Below, in pieces: positions 7,121 through 16,500 of a DNA stretch of 64,000 nt (position 1 is its first letter; each line of letters opens with the position of its first letter). The stretch is from Bacteroidales bacterium (lineage in GTDB: Bacteria; Bacteroidota; Bacteroidia; Bacteroidales; Bacteroidaceae): NCBI GenBank assembly GCA_004557035.1, contig SFFB01000005.1, positions 62,001-126,000 on the forward strand, given 5' to 3'. Made by a program: the position numbers and the translations under genes. The notes below the pieces were generated by a model, which did no database searches, was not told the DNA's origin, and saw only the letters and a program-made list of their open reading frames with translations.

Positions 7121-8611
7121 ATGTACCGCCGATATCTGTCTGCCATCATATTGACGATGACCGCCATGACCGCTTTCGTGGCTTGCGACGACGACACCGC
7201 CGCCATCGGCACCGGCATCATGCCCGGCAACGACAATGTGGCGACCAGCCAGTCTACATACGTCATCAAGTCGCGCACGATCGCGGCCGACTCGGTGCTG
7301 GCCAACTCCAACGACAGCTATCTGGGATGTGTCATCGACCCGGAGACACGTGCCAAGACCACAAGCAACTTCCTCGCACAATATTACGTGCTCGAAAACA
7401 CACGCTTCCCCGAACGCGACAAACTCTTGAATGAAGCCAATGGCGACATCCGAGTGGACTCTTGCGACGTGCGTGTGTACATCAAAAGCTACTACGGCGA
7501 CTCGCTCCAGACGATGAGACTCCGTGTGCAAGAGCTCGACACCAACAAGATTGTCAAAGAATACATCCCCTATTACAGCAATCTCGACGCAGCCGATTTC
7601 TATACGCCCGGAATAGGGACCACGGCCTCGATGGCTTATGCCGTCAAAGACTTGACGCGGCCTGACTCCATCACGGAGAATGCCGGCTATTACCGCAGCT
7701 TTATCGTGCGCCTGCCCAAAGAGTTCGGTCTGCGCTTGATGAACAAATACTTTGAAAATCCCGCTTTCTACAGCAACGCCTATCAGTTCATACACCACGT
7801 GTGTCCGGGTTTCTATTTCGAGACACAGGGCGGAGTGGGCTCTATGATAGAAGTGCAGACGTCTACGCTTAACGTCTATTTCCCCTACCATACCACCAAC
7901 GAAGCCGGCAACGACACCATCGTGGACGGCATACAGCGCATGGCCGCCACCGGCGAGGTCATTCAACAGACCATTATCGACAACGAAATTCCCTCGGAGA
8001 TGCTCTCGCCCGACAATGATTACACTTATGTCAAATCGCCGGCCGGGCTCTTCACCGAACTGGAACTGCCCGTGAGCGAAGTGCTTGCAGGTGAGCATTA
8101 TAACGACACCATCAACTCGGCCACTGTCACGTTGCAGCGCTATAACAACTCGACCGCGGGCGATAATAACCTGCCGGCGCCCACCGACCTCCTGATGGTG
8201 CGCAAAGCCGACCTCTTCTCTTTCTTTGAGAAAAACAGTCTGCCCAATACGGCCGACTCATTCGTGGCTACCTTCAGCGAAAACTACAACGCCTACGCCT
8301 TCACCAACATCAGCCGCCTGATCACCATCATCAAGAAAGAGCGAGACGAAGGCGCCGGTGTGACGCAACAAGACGACGAGGTCGCCCGACAGCAGAAGTA
8401 TGCCGTCTGGGAACAGGCTAATCCCGACTGGAACAAGGTAGTGATTGTGCCCATCAAGGCCATTTACACCACTTCGACCAACTATTACGGCCAGGCCACC
8501 AAGACATTGCTGAGCGTGAAAAACCAAATGGGTATGTACAGCACGCGACTCAAGGGCGGCCAAAGCGGACTCATCAAGATGGACGTGGTCTACAGCCGCT
8601 TTGCCAACTAA
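7121..8611 (+). CDS. DUF4270 family lipoprotein
   Basis: A 496-residue surface or periplasmic lipoprotein of unknown function. A signal peptide (YRRYLSAIILTMTAMTAF) ends at a lipobox with Cys22 followed by an Asp-rich stretch CDDDTAAIG, suggesting export past the inner membrane. The remainder is beta-rich and resembles DUF4270 proteins (for example the blocks around DSYLGCVIDPETRAKT and FETQGGVGSM). I chose ATG 7121 over the GTG at 7112 because it gives the more usual start and a well-formed signal peptide. It lies 42 nt downstream of the glycogen-synthase-like gene and ends at the terminator at 8658-8698, so the two are probably cotranscribed. Confidence 0.85.
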   Translation: MYRRYLSAIILTMTAMTAFVACDDDTAAIGTGIMPGNDNVATSQSTYVIKSRTIAADSVLANSNDSYLGCVIDPETRAKTTSNFLAQYYVLENTRFPERDKLLNEANGDIRVDSCDVRVYIKSYYGDSLQTMRLRVQELDTNKIVKEYIPYYSNLDAADFYTPGIGTTASMAYAVKDLTRPDSITENAGYYRSFIVRLPKEFGLRLMNKYFENPAFYSNAYQFIHHVCPGFYFETQGGVGSMIEVQTSTLNVYFPYHTTNEAGNDTIVDGIQRMAATGEVIQQTIIDNEIPSEMLSPDNDYTYVKSPAGLFTELELPVSEVLAGEHYNDTINSATVTLQRYNNSTAGDNNLPAPTDLLMVRKADLFSFFEKNSLPNTADSFVATFSENYNAYAFTNISRLITIIKKERDEGAGVTQQDDEVARQQKYAVWEQANPDWNKVVIVPIKAIYTTSTNYYGQATKTLLSVKNQMGMYSTRLKGGQSGLIKMDVVYSRFAN

Positions 8612-8657
8612 GGCACTGGCCGCGCTGACACTCCCCTCGACACACATCCTGAACATA

Positions 8658-8698
8658 GCGGCCTTGGCAAATAGACTCTTGCCAAGGCCGCCTTTTTT
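8658..8698 (+). terminator. Intrinsic terminator
   Basis: GCGGCCTTGGCAA (8658-8670) and TTGCCAAGGCCGC (8679-8691) form a perfect 13-bp stem followed by CTTTTTTG. It closes the glycogen-synthase-like / DUF4270 unit. Confidence 0.95.
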
Positions 8699-8736
8699 GA
8701 ATAAATCCATCCATATTTCCCGTCTCATACCGCCTC

Positions 8737-9465
8737 ATGAAAGCGCTTATTTTTGCCGCCGGCTTAGGTACAAGATTAAAGCCGATTACTGACCGTTTAC
8801 CCAAGGCCCTTGTACCGGTAGACGGCCGACCGCTTCTCGACCGCACCATAGAGCGTCTCATAGATGCCCAAGTCTCTGAAATAGTGGTGAATGTGCATCA
8901 TCTTGGTGACCAGATTATCGACTTCCTGGCCCGTAAAAGCTATCCCGTTTCGGTGAAAATCTCCGACGAACGCGCAAAAATCCTTGACACCGGCGGTGGT
9001 CTCAAAAAAGCGTTGGCGTGCTTCTCTGATACGGCCGATCCCATCTTGGTGCACAATGTCGACATTCTGCACAACGCCGACCTCACCGCGCTCTATAAGG
9101 CCGCCCAATCAGGCCAAGTCACGCTGATGGTGAGCGACCGGCCCACGTCGCGCTACTTGCTTTTTGACGAGTCGGGCCGTATGTGTGGCTGGACCAACAT
9201 AAAGACCGGCGAGGTGCGCACACCGTACGACCATCTGGACCTTACGAAGATGCGCCGTTGGGCCTTTTCTGGCATCCATTGCGTCACGCCCGAGGTGGTC
9301 AGGATGATGGACACAATGCCCGAGGTCTTTCCCATAATGGACTTTTACATAAGCCGTTGCAAAGACATAGATATCAGAGCCTACGTGCCCGAGGGGCTGC
9401 GGCTGCTCGATGTGGGCAAAATCGATTCGCTCAGTGCAGCAGAAGCCTTTGTCCGAACGCTATAA
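8737..9465 (+). CDS. Sugar-1-phosphate nucleotidyltransferase (NTP_transferase family, MurU/HddC-like)
   Basis: A 242-residue nucleotidyltransferase that should activate a sugar phosphate with an NTP. The signature AAGLGTRLKPITDRLPKALV at residues 7-26 carries the nucleotide-binding GxGTRLxP and catalytic Lys. The metal site is probably the Asp of VHNVDIL. Single-domain size and the pattern resemble MurNAc-1-phosphate uridylyltransferase (MurU) and manno-heptose guanylyltransferases (HddC). The usual partner kinase (AmgK-like) is not beside it, so the sugar is uncertain. The gene stands alone between two terminators. Confidence 0.85.
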   Translation: MKALIFAAGLGTRLKPITDRLPKALVPVDGRPLLDRTIERLIDAQVSEIVVNVHHLGDQIIDFLARKSYPVSVKISDERAKILDTGGGLKKALACFSDTADPILVHNVDILHNADLTALYKAAQSGQVTLMVSDRPTSRYLLFDESGRMCGWTNIKTGEVRTPYDHLDLTKMRRWAFSGIHCVTPEVVRMMDTMPEVFPIMDFYISRCKDIDIRAYVPEGLRLLDVGKIDSLSAAEAFVRTL

Positions 9466-9488
9466 GCTGTAGGTTTATGAACGAAACA

Positions 9489-9532
9489 CCCAGCGGCCTC
9501 GCAAGGAAATCCGTCCTTACGAGGCCGCTGGG
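9489..9532. terminator. Bidirectional terminator between convergent genes
   Basis: CCCAGCGGCCTCG (9489-9501) pairs with CGAGGCCGCTGGG (9520-9532), and AAGGA/TCCTT extends the stem inward. It sits between the nucleotidyltransferase gene and the convergent sigma factor gene. Confidence 0.8.
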
Positions 9533-9563
9533 TGTAGGTATAGAAGTGTGGCCAGAGATGTTT

Positions 9564-10157
9564 TCAGAGCGTGTAGGGCACAATTCTGCGGTCGTTGGCC
9601 ATACGTTTCATATTGTTGACCGCATAGTGCATACGTCCCAACGCCGTGTTGACGCTTGTGCCGGTTTGCTCGGCAATGTCCTTGAAACTCTTATTTTCAT
9701 AGACCCGCATACGCAATACCTCCTGCTGGTTTTCAGGAAGTTGGCCGATGAGTTCGTTGAGTTGGTTGAGGCTGTTTTCGCGTTCCAGTTCTATTTCGCT
9801 CGGTGTGCCGTCAAGGCCGTTGTCGGCGTAGAGGTGGTCGTTGATTTCAGAGCGGTTGAGGCCCTCCACCGACTGCTCGTAGCGAAAGTTGTCGATAATG
9901 ACATTGTGCGCGATGCAAAGGAGCCATGAATAGAACTTGCCGTTCATTTTGTAGCGGCCCTTGCGCATACACACGATAGCCTTGACGAAAGTATCTTGGA
10001 AGATATCGTCGGCCAGGTCTTCACGATGTACGGTGCTGAGAATGTAGGCAAACAGTTTTTGCTTATAGCGTTCGAGAAGCGCATCAAACGACAAATTGTC
10101 CCCTTTGAGATAAGCGGCAATCAGTTCGTCATCTGAGCGAAATGAATAAGGGTTCAT
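9564..10157 (-). CDS. ECF-type RNA polymerase sigma factor
   Basis: A 197-residue group IV sigma factor. Region 2 runs from about residue 20 to 95, with the core-binding helix DLADDIFQDTFVKA and the -10 recognition segment NGKFYSWLLCIAHNVIIDNFR. Region 4 at about 130-190 has LPENQQEVLRMRVYENKSFKDIA followed by the helix-turn-helix TGTSVNTALGRM. No anti-sigma gene lies next to it: the neighbours are a convergent nucleotidyltransferase and a divergent radical SAM gene. It has its own well-formed primary promoter (10228-10258), so it is transcribed by the housekeeping sigma factor and may be controlled after transcription or by a remote partner. Confidence 0.93.
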   Translation of the reverse strand: MNPYSFRSDDELIAAYLKGDNLSFDALLERYKQKLFAYILSTVHREDLADDIFQDTFVKAIVCMRKGRYKMNGKFYSWLLCIAHNVIIDNFRYEQSVEGLNRSEINDHLYADNGLDGTPSEIELERENSLNQLNELIGQLPENQQEVLRMRVYENKSFKDIAEQTGTSVNTALGRMHYAVNNMKRMANDRRIVPYTL

Positions 10158-10227
10158 TACTCTTGTGTATTGGTTTGGAGTAATGTTGGGCTATAGGCAA
10201 ATGCGTTTTAATGGTTAATATGACAAG

Positions 10228-10258
10228 CAAAAGTATGGTTTTCTTGAAAAACAACAAA
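10228..10258 (-). promoter_or_regulatory. Promoter of the ECF sigma factor gene
   Basis: On the minus strand this reads TTTG (10255-10258), a 19-nt spacer and TACTTTTG (10228-10235), a complete match to the Bacteroidetes -33/-7 consensus. The leader would be about 65 nt. Confidence 0.75.
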
Positions 10259-10341
10259 ATTTCAGTCCCGTTTTTTTACTTTTCGCCCGTCGAGGGCGTG
10301 TTTACCCAAAGGTGGTGAGGGTGAATGAAGAGAATTATGTG

Positions 10342-10349
10342 TAATTTTG
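10342..10349 (+). promoter_or_regulatory. -7 promoter box for the radical SAM gene
   Basis: TAATTTTG matches TAnnTTTG. It lies inside the longest open frame (ATG at 10325) and therefore argues for the downstream ATG at 10373 as the true start. No clear -33 box is seen. Confidence 0.5.
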
Positions 10350-10372
10350 CCGCTGTGAAACACCAGCCCGTC

Positions 10373-11314
10373 ATGCCAGTCTCTCAATTCGGCCTTTTGC
10401 CCTATCTCTCATACTCGCGCTATCTGCAGCGCCATTTTGAGGGAAAGATGCAAAAGATTTCGGTGAATTTGGGACTGAGTTGCCCCAATAGAGACGGTCG
10501 CATCGGTCGCGGCGGTTGCGCCTATTGCCGCAACGACTCTTTCAGTCCGGCCTATTGCCACACCAATCAGTCGGTGGCCGAACAACTCGCTGAAGGCATT
10601 CGGTTCTTCTCGAGAAAGTATCCCGAAATGCGCTATCTGGCCTACTTCCAGACGTTTACCAATACCTATGCCGAGACTGCCGAGGTGATGAAACGCTATG
10701 AAGAGGCGCTGGCCGTGGATGGGGTGGAGGGGCTCGTAATTGGTACCCGGCCCGACTGTGTGCCCGACACCATTCTCGACGCCTTAGGCCGACTGGCCAC
10801 GAAGCATTACGTCATGTTGGAGTATGGCGTGGAATGTACGGACGACGTCGTGTTGAAGCGTGTCAATCGTGGTCACACTTTTGCCCAAGCCGCCGATGCC
10901 ATCCGACGAACTGCCGACAGAGGCCTTCAGGTAGGCGTACACCTCATTATGGGACTGCCCGGCCACGGCCTGCAAGCCATGAAAGAAGAAGCCACCACGC
11001 TCTCGGATCTGCCCATCAATGTGGTCAAACTCCACCAGTTGCAGATTGTTCGCGGTACGTCGCTGGCGGCACAATATGAAAAGGGAGAAACCCAACTCAA
11101 CCTCTTTACGGCCGATGCCTATGCCGCGTTGGTGGTTGACTTCCTCGAACGGCTGAGGCCCGACATCGCCGCTGAGCGCTTCACGGCACAATGTCCGAAG
11201 TCATTGCTGCTGGCTCCCGACTGGGGTCTCAAGAACTACGAGTTTGCCGACCTTGTCGTCAAGGAGTTTCATCGCCGCGGCACCTGTCAAGGCTCCAGAT
11301 ACGGCCAAGTGTGA
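10373..11314 (+). CDS. Radical SAM protein, TIGR01212 / YhcC family
   Basis: A 313-residue radical SAM protein. The iron-sulfur cluster cysteines lie in SCPNRDGRIGRGGCAYC, a CxnCxxC arrangement with a longer first gap typical of the YhcC/Elp3-related TIGR01212 family instead of plain CxxxCxxC. Later blocks such as EYGVECTDDVVLKRVNRGHT and GVHLIMGLPG fit the radical SAM barrel. The family is thought to act on RNA or small thiolated substrates, but the reaction is not known. I chose ATG 10373 (MPVSQFGLLPYLSYS) because a -7 box overlaps the region upstream of it; the longer frame starts at 10325. It is followed after 103 nt by the Rid-domain gene on the same strand. Confidence 0.85.
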   Translation: MPVSQFGLLPYLSYSRYLQRHFEGKMQKISVNLGLSCPNRDGRIGRGGCAYCRNDSFSPAYCHTNQSVAEQLAEGIRFFSRKYPEMRYLAYFQTFTNTYAETAEVMKRYEEALAVDGVEGLVIGTRPDCVPDTILDALGRLATKHYVMLEYGVECTDDVVLKRVNRGHTFAQAADAIRRTADRGLQVGVHLIMGLPGHGLQAMKEEATTLSDLPINVVKLHQLQIVRGTSLAAQYEKGETQLNLFTADAYAALVVDFLERLRPDIAAERFTAQCPKSLLLAPDWGLKNYEFADLVVKEFHRRGTCQGSRYGQV

Positions 11315-11417
11315 GCGGCTTTTTCCATACCCTGTCAGCGTGTCGCACTCCTATAATATATATAAGGAGTGAAAACAAGCACCCAATCCCATTTCTCAGA
11401 AACAAAACACACACAAT

Positions 11418-12509
11418 ATGAATTGTCAGTCACTTTTTATTGCCCTCAAACCCGCGCCGGCGGCATCGTTGCAGTGTCAGCTTGACGATGTGACCGCCAA
11501 GTTGTCTGCCTGGCTCCGCGCTCACGATGTCGAGATGGGCCGGCTCTTGGCCGTACGAGTCTGTTTCTCAGACATAGCCAACCAGATGGCCGAGTTTCGG
11601 GCCCATCCGTTGTATGGTCAGCTCGAGGCGGCAGGTATGGTGTCGTGCGTGGAGCAGCCGCTGCTCGACGGTATGAAAGTGGGCCTCCAATTGTGGTTTT
11701 CGGGACGCGACGACTTGAAGAAAACACGCGTGAAGGACGGCTGGCTCGTGGAGACCGAAGAGGAAGTCATCGTGATGCAGACCGTGAGATTTTCGGCTCA
11801 GGAAGCCCAAGACCAGGAAGCCTGCCAACAGACCCACATGGCTTTCGACCGGCACATTGCCCTGTTGACTGAGCACGGTATGAACCTCCGCGACCATTGT
11901 CAGCGCACGTGGATTTATGTGCGCGATATCGACCGTCATTATGCCGGGGTGGTCAAGGGACGTAACGAGGTTTTCGAGAGAGAAGGCCTTACGCCACAGA
12001 CCCACTTCATTGCTTCCACGGGCATCGGGGGCTATGGCGACAACAGCCAGAGCATTGTGTGCATGGATTTCATCTCGGTCAAGAATAAACACGACAAGGC
12101 CCAAGTGACTTTTCTTCAGGCTCCTGAGTATCTCAACCCTACGATAGAATACGGCGTGGCCTTCGAGCGGGGCACGGCACTCAATCTCTTGGGCGAGCGC
12201 TACCGGCTCATTTCCGGTACGGCCAGCATCGACCATCTTGGCCGCTGTCTCTTCAGCGGAGACGTGTTGGCACAGACCGAACGCCTTTTTCTCAACATAT
12301 CCAAGTTGCTCGAAGCAGATGGTGCAAGCCTTGCCGACATGTGTGGCATGATTGTCTATCTGCGCGACATTGCCGACGCGGCCGCCGTGCAGCAGTATCT
12401 TGACCTGCACTATCCCGACACGCCTTCCTTGATGGTTCAGGCGAGAGTCTGTAGACCGGAATGGCTCATCGAGGTGGCCTGTATCGCCAAGTCGCCCTTG
12501 AACGCATAA
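11418..12509 (+). CDS. Tandem Rid (YjgF/YER057c/UK114) domain protein
   Basis: A 363-residue cytosolic protein whose C-terminal part (about 250-355) is Rid-like: SGTASID, a stretch where Rid proteins carry the ligand-binding segment, then MIVYLRDIADAAAVQQYL and a terminal block ending WLIEVACIA. The middle region (about 150-230), with CQRTWIYVRDIDRHYAGVV and FIASTGIGG, looks like a second, diverged Rid domain. Free-standing RidA has about 125 residues and deaminates reactive enamines; double Rid proteins include chorismatase-like enzymes (FkbO/XanB2 type), which this could resemble in architecture. I cannot tell whether it is catalytic. It ends 11 nt before a strong terminator. Confidence 0.7.
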   Translation: MNCQSLFIALKPAPAASLQCQLDDVTAKLSAWLRAHDVEMGRLLAVRVCFSDIANQMAEFRAHPLYGQLEAAGMVSCVEQPLLDGMKVGLQLWFSGRDDLKKTRVKDGWLVETEEEVIVMQTVRFSAQEAQDQEACQQTHMAFDRHIALLTEHGMNLRDHCQRTWIYVRDIDRHYAGVVKGRNEVFEREGLTPQTHFIASTGIGGYGDNSQSIVCMDFISVKNKHDKAQVTFLQAPEYLNPTIEYGVAFERGTALNLLGERYRLISGTASIDHLGRCLFSGDVLAQTERLFLNISKLLEADGASLADMCGMIVYLRDIADAAAVQQYLDLHYPDTPSLMVQARVCRPEWLIEVACIAKSPLNA

Positions 12510-12520
12510 TATCCTATGGC

Positions 12521-12560
12521 AAGCCCCAAACGCAGCGCTGCGTTTGGGGCTTGTTTTTTT
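12521..12560 (+). terminator. Intrinsic terminator
   Basis: AAGCCCCAAACGCAGC (12521-12536) is followed directly by its reverse complement (12537-12552) and then GTTTTTTT. It ends the Rid-domain gene. Confidence 0.95.
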
Positions 12561-12821
12561 ATGGAACTGTGGCCGTGAAGGTGCTGATGGGAGTTGTCCC
12601 ACGCCGTGGCATCGCGTGGAGACGTGATGGGCTTGTGCTCGAGCCACTTGCTGAATATCTTGAACCTGTTGTAAAGTTGATGATGAGGGGTTGAGTGTGA
12701 CACAAAAACTTTATTGTTCTCATCAAATCCATTCTGTCGAGAGTCAAATGCCACCAAATAATGCCAGAAACGGTCCGCGGCTGCCGAAACAAAGGGCCGG
12801 CCGTGTCTCGCATAAGCCCGG

Positions 12822-12865
12822 TATTTTCTGTCATAGGGAGAGGAAAAACTGTCCTTATCCCCGTA
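12822..12865. repeat. REP-like palindrome, copy B
   Basis: Read on the minus strand, ACGGGGATAAGGACAG followed by TTTTTCCT is nearly the same as copy D at 61209-61232 (ACGGGGCTAAGAACAG, TTTTTCCT). The second arm (12820-12835) is decayed, so the palindrome is imperfect here. Confidence 0.55.
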
Positions 12866-12879
12866 AGTGCCTGAATATA

Positions 12880-12919
12880 AAGAAAAGAGACCCTTTTGGG
12901 GCCCCTTTATCCTTTTCTT
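12880..12919. repeat. Hairpin next to REP-like copy B
   Basis: AAGAAAAG (12880-12887) pairs with CTTTTCTT (12912-12919), with an inner CCC/GGG pair (12891-12900). Its centre GAGACCCTT..GGGGCC resembles the terminator hairpin beside REP-like copy D at 61166-61194, so the two hairpins may travel together. No gene ends just upstream of it. Confidence 0.5.
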
Positions 12920-13484
12920 ACATCAAAGATAACGCTTCTGCGTTGCCGGTAAAAGACAAAACGACGGCTCCGGCATAGGGCTGGAGGCGTGAGGGTTTCA
13001 ACGTAACCTGTCTTTATTGTGTTTGGGGTTGTGAAGAAATGCTCTAAGTGTCCATACGTGGCTGCTTAACGGCATATTTCATTTCAATCGCGTCGTTTGC
13101 CGTTGGCCTTGCATAGCCGCCCAATGCACCTACCTCAACAAGAGTAAACGCCAATCACGCTCTCACAACCCTACGCCACTCACAAATAAGCCTATGCTCA
13201 TTCTTTGCCTCTCTCTTCCAACCACAGGCAAGCCCTAACTGCCGGTTCATTTCATCGAACTCACCTTAACCAAAAACACGCCCGATTGGCCTTACATTTT
13301 GATAGATTTCAACGGAAAAACATAGTGAAGCGTTAAATCTCTTAAATAGCGCGCGGCCTTTTGGCAACTGAACGAGCAAAAAAGGTTCTCGACTTTTAAC
13401 AATTCTTGGTTTTCTAACTATTAAATAACCTTAAACGGCTTAAGTTATAAAGTGGGGATTACAATCGATATAACAAAATTCTAT

Positions 13485-13492
13485 TAAATTTG
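13485..13492 (+). promoter_or_regulatory. -7 promoter box of the FAS1-SusCD array
   Basis: TAAATTTG followed by CTGC matches the Bacteroidetes -7 consensus, about 70 nt before ATG 13563. The -33 element is poor, which would fit a promoter that needs an activator. Confidence 0.5.
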
Positions 13493-13562
13493 CTGCAACT
13501 AACTGTATACTCCAGTTTGAAAAACAACAATAATAAATATATCTAACAGACATTTAGTGCGT

Positions 13563-16500
13563 ATGAAAAACCGTTTTAGCAGAATGGGGACATCATTGCT
13601 TGGAGCAATGTGCCTGCTTTCAACCTGCGGCGTGACATACTCTTGTTCAGATGATTACGACCTCGACGAGACGAAGCCGGATTTTCTGAAAGGGAGTATT
13701 TACGATGAACTGAAAGCAAGAAATTTCAACACTGTAGTTAGGTTAATTGATGATCTGAACTACACAGACGTCTTGTCGCGCACAGGTAGCAAGACATTGT
13801 TTGTGGCAGATGATCAGACCTATCAAAAGTTTTTTGCGTCGAACGACTGGGTAGATGCCACCGGACAGCCGGTGCGCACCTATGAACAGCTCACCACACC
13901 GCAGAAGCGTATGCTCCTGTACGGCGCAATGCTCAACAATGCAGACGTATTGGAAATGCTGCCCTATTCTAACGATGGCGGTAGTTTGACCATGCGACGT
14001 TCCACTTCGGCATCTGCTATCGACAGCGTGCCTTATTGGAAAAACACCGAACTGCCTGATAACCTGAATGTGCCCACAGTAGATGCCGACGGCAACGACA
14101 ACGGCGACAAACGCTTCTGGGACTATTATCGTCAGCACACCCCCGGCATCTATATGGCTCTCGACGGTTCATCGCCGATGATGATACACTTCCTCGAAGA
14201 GCAGATGAAGGCCAAAGACATCACACACGAAGACATCAGTTTCGTGCTCAACCTCCACCACAAAGGTGACACGTGGCTCAACGGTAGCGCCGGCGGTAAG
14301 AGAGCTTATATTTATGGTGCCAAAATCATCGAGCAAGACGAAACCTGCTTGAATGGTTATTTCAACGTGCTCGACACCGTTTTGATTACGCCGTCGAATA
14401 TGGCCGAAGTCATTCGCACCAACAACGATACGAAGCTCTTCAGTCAAATGCTCGACCGCTTCAGTGCTCCTTATTATAATAGCACACTCACCAACCAGTA
14501 CAAGCAGCTCTATGACATAGGCAATGACTCTGTGTTTGAAAAACGCTATATCTCACAGCGCTCAAGCACTGGCTTGATGACCATTGGTCCCGACAAAAAA
14601 GACCTCGGCGACTTCCCCTACCTCACCTACGACCCGGGATGGAACCAATATGAAATCAGTACCACTACGCCTGCCGAGCAGGATATGGGTGCCATGTTCG
14701 TCCCCACCGACCGTGCCATGATTGATTATTTCGTCAACGGTGCCGGACGTGTGCTGATGGACCGCTACGCCACGCTGCCCAACACCGCTGAAAATCTGAG
14801 CTATAACCTCTATCAGATACCTCTCGACATCGTGCAGTCGTTGGTCAACAACTTGATGAAAGACTCTTTCCTCGAGAGCGTGCCCAGCAAATATCTCACC
14901 ATCATGAACGACGCGCAGGACCAGATGTTCCCTGCCACCAATGCAGACTATGCTTCGCCCGAGAATTATAAGAGTTGCATTGAGAAGTGTTTGCTCGCCA
15001 ACAATGGTGTGGTTTATGTGATGAACCGCGTGATGTCGCCCGCCGACTACGCATCTGTTATCGCTCCGGCACTTTATTCAAAAAACACCCGCGTGGTTCG
15101 CTCTATCGTGAGAGCCGACGACAACTACATCGAAGGTAATTCTTACAACCGCGCTCCGCTCCGTAAATATTACTCCACCTATCTGAAGGCCATGCAGTCG
15201 CATTTCTCATTCTTCGTTCCGACGGACGATGGACTTGGCTCTTATGGCTATGTAGACCCGATGTCTATCGCTCGCGGTCAGTTGATGGCTAACAACTTCA
15301 GATACTGGCGCTTCACCTACAAGAATAGTTCAAGCGCCATCATTCCCGTACGCGCACAAGCTTATAAATATAATCAGGAGACCGGACAGAATCCGCAAAA
15401 CGACGCCACCGCAACCCTGGGTGGTAACGCAGCCAACCTCTCAGAGCCCAACGGCGATTTGAAAACAGGTCCCGGCGCTGTGAAACGTACGCTCCTCATC
15501 GACCTCATCGACCAGCACATCGTGGTGCACGACACTAAAGATGAAGACAACGACGAAGGTATCAATAGCAACCGCACCATCTTCCTCTCACGCGGTGGCG
15601 CTCCCGTCTTTGTGCTGAACAAGGGCAACCGCGCTGAGAATGGCGTCGGTATGATTGTGAATGGCGGCTTCCAGAAACAACTTAAAGAAGACGCTTATCC
15701 GGGCAATGAACACGAATGTGTGGTGGACGAGGGCTATGACATGACCGAACGCACCAACGGCTATGGTAACGGTATGACCTACCTCATCGACCGTCCGATG
15801 CAGCCCACCACCAAGACTGTTTACTCTGTGCTTGAGGGTATGCAAGAAAACGATTTCTTCACGCTTTGCAACGAAGTGCAATTCTCTGAAGACCAGCTTA
15901 TTCTCGCTGGCTTCAAGACAGCGAAATTCCAGGGCTCAGCCAATGAATCGCTCTGGAAGGCCGAGCAGAAGAAGTATCGCATTTTTACCACTGACGGTGT
16001 GAATGCACCCATCTCTGAGAAACTCGTCAACTTCTTGAACAACTACCGCTATACGGTCTATGTCCCCACAAACGATGCACTCGCAGCCGCTCGTCAGAAA
16101 GGACTCAAGACCTACGACGAAATCATCCAGTGGATGGAAGATCATCTCGAAGGCGGTGACGGCACAGAAGGCAGTGGCTCTTTGTCGCCTGAAAATCAGG
16201 CCAAAGCACAGGCTATGATTACCACTTTGATGAACTTCATCAAATACCACTTCCAGGATGAGTCGCTCTTCGTAGACAATGTCAATCTGGACGGAACTTA
16301 TCAGACTTCATGTCTTGATAATGTCAACAATGTTTACATTCCTTTGACCGTAAAGCAGACAAATGGCAAGATTACCGTAACCGATAAGAATAATGAAACT
16401 CAGGACGTTGTGGCGCCTTACAATATGGTGGCACGCGACGCTGATTTCGACAAATCGCCCTCGGCTACGGCCACACAAATCAAAAATTCTTCGTTCGTCG

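Larger units (their letters stand above)
12561..13562. other. 1-kb noncoding region upstream of the FAS1-SusCD array
   Basis: This stretch contains a REP-like palindrome (12822-12865), a second hairpin (12880-12919) and a -7 box (13485-13492) about 70 nt before the first FAS1 gene. From 12930 to 13480 I see no gene, RNA or repeat that I can name; the last 200 bp are AT-rich. Short open frames here (for example 12691-12978) have no protein-like features. Confidence 0.6.

Noticed and set aside
6233..8098. 621-codon open frame on the minus strand
   Set aside because: Antisense to the glycogen-synthase-like and DUF4270 genes; composition is an artefact of codon bias.
12691..12978. 95-codon plus-strand frame before the FAS1 array
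   Set aside because: It crosses a REP-like palindrome and a hairpin and shows no protein-like features.
13151..13166. Possible third copy of the 105-nt element (CCAATCAC followed 4 nt later by TCAC)
   Set aside because: Only this short match is present; the ATTGTTGCC and TGTGATTGAAC blocks are missing at the expected spacing.
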